From Sphingomonas rosea (GTDB taxonomy: Bacteria > Pseudomonadota > Alphaproteobacteria > Sphingomonadales > Sphingomonadaceae), in contig NZ_BAABBR010000001.1 of NCBI RefSeq assembly GCF_039538065.1, positions 310,001 through 374,000 of the forward strand: a stretch of DNA of 64,000 bases, given 5' to 3'. The first letter of the stretch is position 1. Every line of letters begins with the position of its first letter. Under the pieces are notes generated by a model, which saw nothing but the letters and a program-made list of their open reading frames with translations, was not told the origin of the DNA and did not search any database. The translations under genes were made by a program, and so were the position numbers. This document shows positions 62,685 through 64,000 of this stretch, one piece after another.

Positions 62685-63020
62685 TCAGTGCATGCGGCTG
62701 CCGTCGGGGACCTCGTGGTCGGGCGCGAGGAGGCTGATGCGGCCTTCCGCGTCGCTCAGCCCGAGCACCAGCACCTCGCTCATGAACGGGCCGATCTGGC
62801 GCGGCGCGAAGTTGGTGACAGCGACCACCTGCCGCCCGACGAGTTCCTCGGGCTGGTAAAGCGCGGTGATCTGGGCCGAGCTTCGTTTCGTGCCGATGTC
62901 CGGCCCGAAGTCGATGGTGAGCTTGATCGCGGGCTTGCGCGCTTCGGGGAAGGGTTCGGCGGCGATCACGGTGCCGGCGTGGATCTCGACGGCGAGAAAG
63001 TCGTCGAACGGAATGGTCAC
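62685..63020 (-). CDS. csaA: tRNA-binding protein CsaA-like
   Basis: A 111-residue single-domain protein of the tRNA-binding (EMAP/OB-fold) family. VEIHAGTVIAAEPFPEARKP, KLTIDFGPDIGTKRSSAQI and VVAVTNFAPRQIGPFMSEVL are the CsaA landmarks. CsaA is a dimer that binds tRNA and has been proposed as a secretion-linked chaperone in Bacillus. The GTG at 63020 overlaps the stop of the methyltransferase gene (GTGA), so the two are coupled; the longer frame to 63665 is rejected. Confidence 0.9.
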   Translation of the reverse strand: MTIPFDDFLAVEIHAGTVIAAEPFPEARKPAIKLTIDFGPDIGTKRSSAQITALYQPEELVGRQVVAVTNFAPRQIGPFMSEVLVLGLSDAEGRISLLAPDHEVPDGSRMH

Positions 63021-63724
63021 GCTTTGGGCGCGCAGGGCTTGAGCGCGGCGGGCTCGGGCCGGGCCGTTGCGAGGCGGAAGGCGGCGACGAAGCTGTCCCC
63101 GCCCTGCAACCGCTGGAAGCGCTGGAGCTTGAGACCGACCGCGCCGAGTTCGCATTCGAGCTGCTCGGGGGTGATTCCGTGGCGCTTGATTGGGCGGTCG
63201 GCGTCGACGACGATCACTTCGCCGTCGGGCTTGAGGCCGCCGGCGAGGTGCCAGAGGAAGGCGTAGGGATCGGTGACCTCGTGATACATGTGCACGAGGA
63301 AGATGCGGTCGAGGCTGCTTGGCGGCAGGCGCGGATCGGACGGTTCGCCGAGGCGCACCGCGACATTGTCGAGCTTCTCGCGCTGGACCCGGTCGGCGAG
63401 CCGGTCGCGGACCTCGGGAACGATGTCCTGGGCGAGCACGCGGCCCTTGGCGCCGACCAGAGGCGACAGGCGGACGGTGTAATAGCCCTCGCCCGCGCCG
63501 ATGTCGGCGACGCTCATCCCCTGCCGGACCCCCGCGGCGGCGACCACCGCGTCGAACTCGCCGACCCGGTCGCGCACATCCTCGGTCGAATAAGCGTCCG
63601 ACACGATCGGCGCGACGTCGCGGCCGGCGGCGGGAAAGGTGGTGGCCGAGGGCTGCGACTGGCACGCGGTGAGCAGCGCCAGGCCCATCAACCCGCCCGG
63701 GACGAACGGACGCGAGAAGCGCAT
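63017..63724 (-). CDS. Class I methyltransferase-fold lipoprotein
   Basis: A 235-residue protein. The N-terminus looks like a lipoprotein signal: two Arg, a hydrophobic stretch GGLMGLALLTAC with C21 as the lipobox Cys. The rest is a class I methyltransferase fold: motif I VADIGAGEGYYTVRL, a DIVPE acidic strand and GLKPDGEVIVVDADRP. SAM is not known in the periplasm, so an exported methyltransferase is odd; proteins of this build occur in other proteobacteria. It is coupled to csaA and lies just downstream of prfB. Confidence 0.8.
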   Translation of the reverse strand: MRFSRPFVPGGLMGLALLTACQSQPSATTFPAAGRDVAPIVSDAYSTEDVRDRVGEFDAVVAAAGVRQGMSVADIGAGEGYYTVRLSPLVGAKGRVLAQDIVPEVRDRLADRVQREKLDNVAVRLGEPSDPRLPPSSLDRIFLVHMYHEVTDPYAFLWHLAGGLKPDGEVIVVDADRPIKRHGITPEQLECELGAVGLKLQRFQRLQGGDSFVAAFRLATARPEPAALKPCAPKA

Positions 63725-63725
63725 T

Positions 63726-64000
63726 TTAGTCGACGTCCTCGACCTCGACCTGCTCGCCCGTCACGCGCTGGCTCAAGGCCGAAGCCATGAAGCGGTCGAG
63801 GTCGCCGTCGAGCACGTCGGCCGGCGCGGTCGAGGTGGTGCCGGTGCGCAGGTCCTTCACCAGCTGATAGGGCTGGAGCACGTAGGAGCGGATCTGGTGG
63901 CCCCAGCCGATGTCGGTCTTGGCCGCCTCGGTCTTGTTCGATTCGGCCTCGCGGCGCTGCAGCTCGGCCTCGTAGAGCCGGGCCTTGAGCTGCTTCATCG
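63726..64000 (-). CDS. prfB: Peptide chain release factor 2, C-terminal part
   Basis: The last ~91 residues of RF2; the gene continues beyond the right edge. KARLYEAELQRREAESNK is the helix after the GGQ loop, and GWGHQIRSYVLQPYQLVKDL plus LDGDLDRFMASAL is the diagnostic RF2 C-terminus. The Met at 63998 is internal, not a start. The SPF codon-recognition motif, the GGQ motif and any programmed frameshift site lie outside the window. It ends one base before the methyltransferase gene on the same strand. Confidence 0.95.
   Translation of the reverse strand, partial: MKQLKARLYEAELQRREAESNKTEAAKTDIGWGHQIRSYVLQPYQLVKDLRTGTTSTAPADVLDGDLDRFMASALSQRVTGEQVEVEDVD

Overview
The window looks like a chromosomal segment from a high-GC alphaproteobacterium of the Sphingomonadales (Sphingomonas-like). 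The grounds are the TonB-dependent receptors paired with MFS sugar transporters, the Entner-Doudoroff genes zwf-edd-glk-eda as the glycolytic route, a methionine synthase split into two genes behind an ArsR-methyltransferase regulator, the pair rpsA-ihfB, and an L21 protein with a long Lys/Ala tail. I see no insertion sequences, phage genes, CRISPR arrays or rRNA. One tRNA gene, tRNA-Ser(CGA), is present.

Region 1 (1-21390) is an alpha-glucan/maltose utilisation locus. Two divergent sugar transporters (SLC45/MalY-like and FucP-like), a LacI-type regulator and a 905-residue TonB-dependent receptor are followed, after a strong terminator hairpin, by a tightly packed run of ten genes: flavin-dependent halogenase-like protein, two GH13 enzymes, a GH97 alpha-glucosidase, an alpha/beta-hydrolase, a second halogenase-like protein, then zwf, edd, glk and eda. 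Most junctions overlap by 1-8 bases. The layout predicts uptake of maltodextrins through the outer membrane, hydrolysis to glucose, import, phosphorylation and Entner-Doudoroff catabolism. Two 14-bp LacI-type operator candidates lie in the two divergent promoter regions. The two halogenase-like genes inside a sugar operon are the least explained part of the window.

Region 2 (21400-34700) holds tRNA-Ser, an SDR, hspQ, a second TonB-dependent receptor divergent from an Lrp/AsnC regulator with two inverted-repeat boxes, rplU-rpmA, a GNAT enzyme, a predicted metal-dependent hydrolase divergent from a TetR regulator, a serine hydrolase, and oxyR convergent with katG.

Region 3 (34800-53200) carries an HdeD-like membrane protein, ilvA, dsbD, the ArsR-methyltransferase/metF/metH operon behind a perfect 22-bp palindrome, a small lipoprotein, a PspA-like coiled-coil protein, groES-groEL under a CIRCE-type element, an L,D-transpeptidase, a MATE exporter, two small membrane proteins, a short RadC and thyA.

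Region 4 (53200-64000) holds a trimeric autotransporter whose signal peptide is cut off from the passenger by an in-frame amber codon, an HWE-type sensor kinase, ihfB, rpsA, sppA, a membrane protein, csaA, a lipoprotein-type methyltransferase and the 3' end of prfB.
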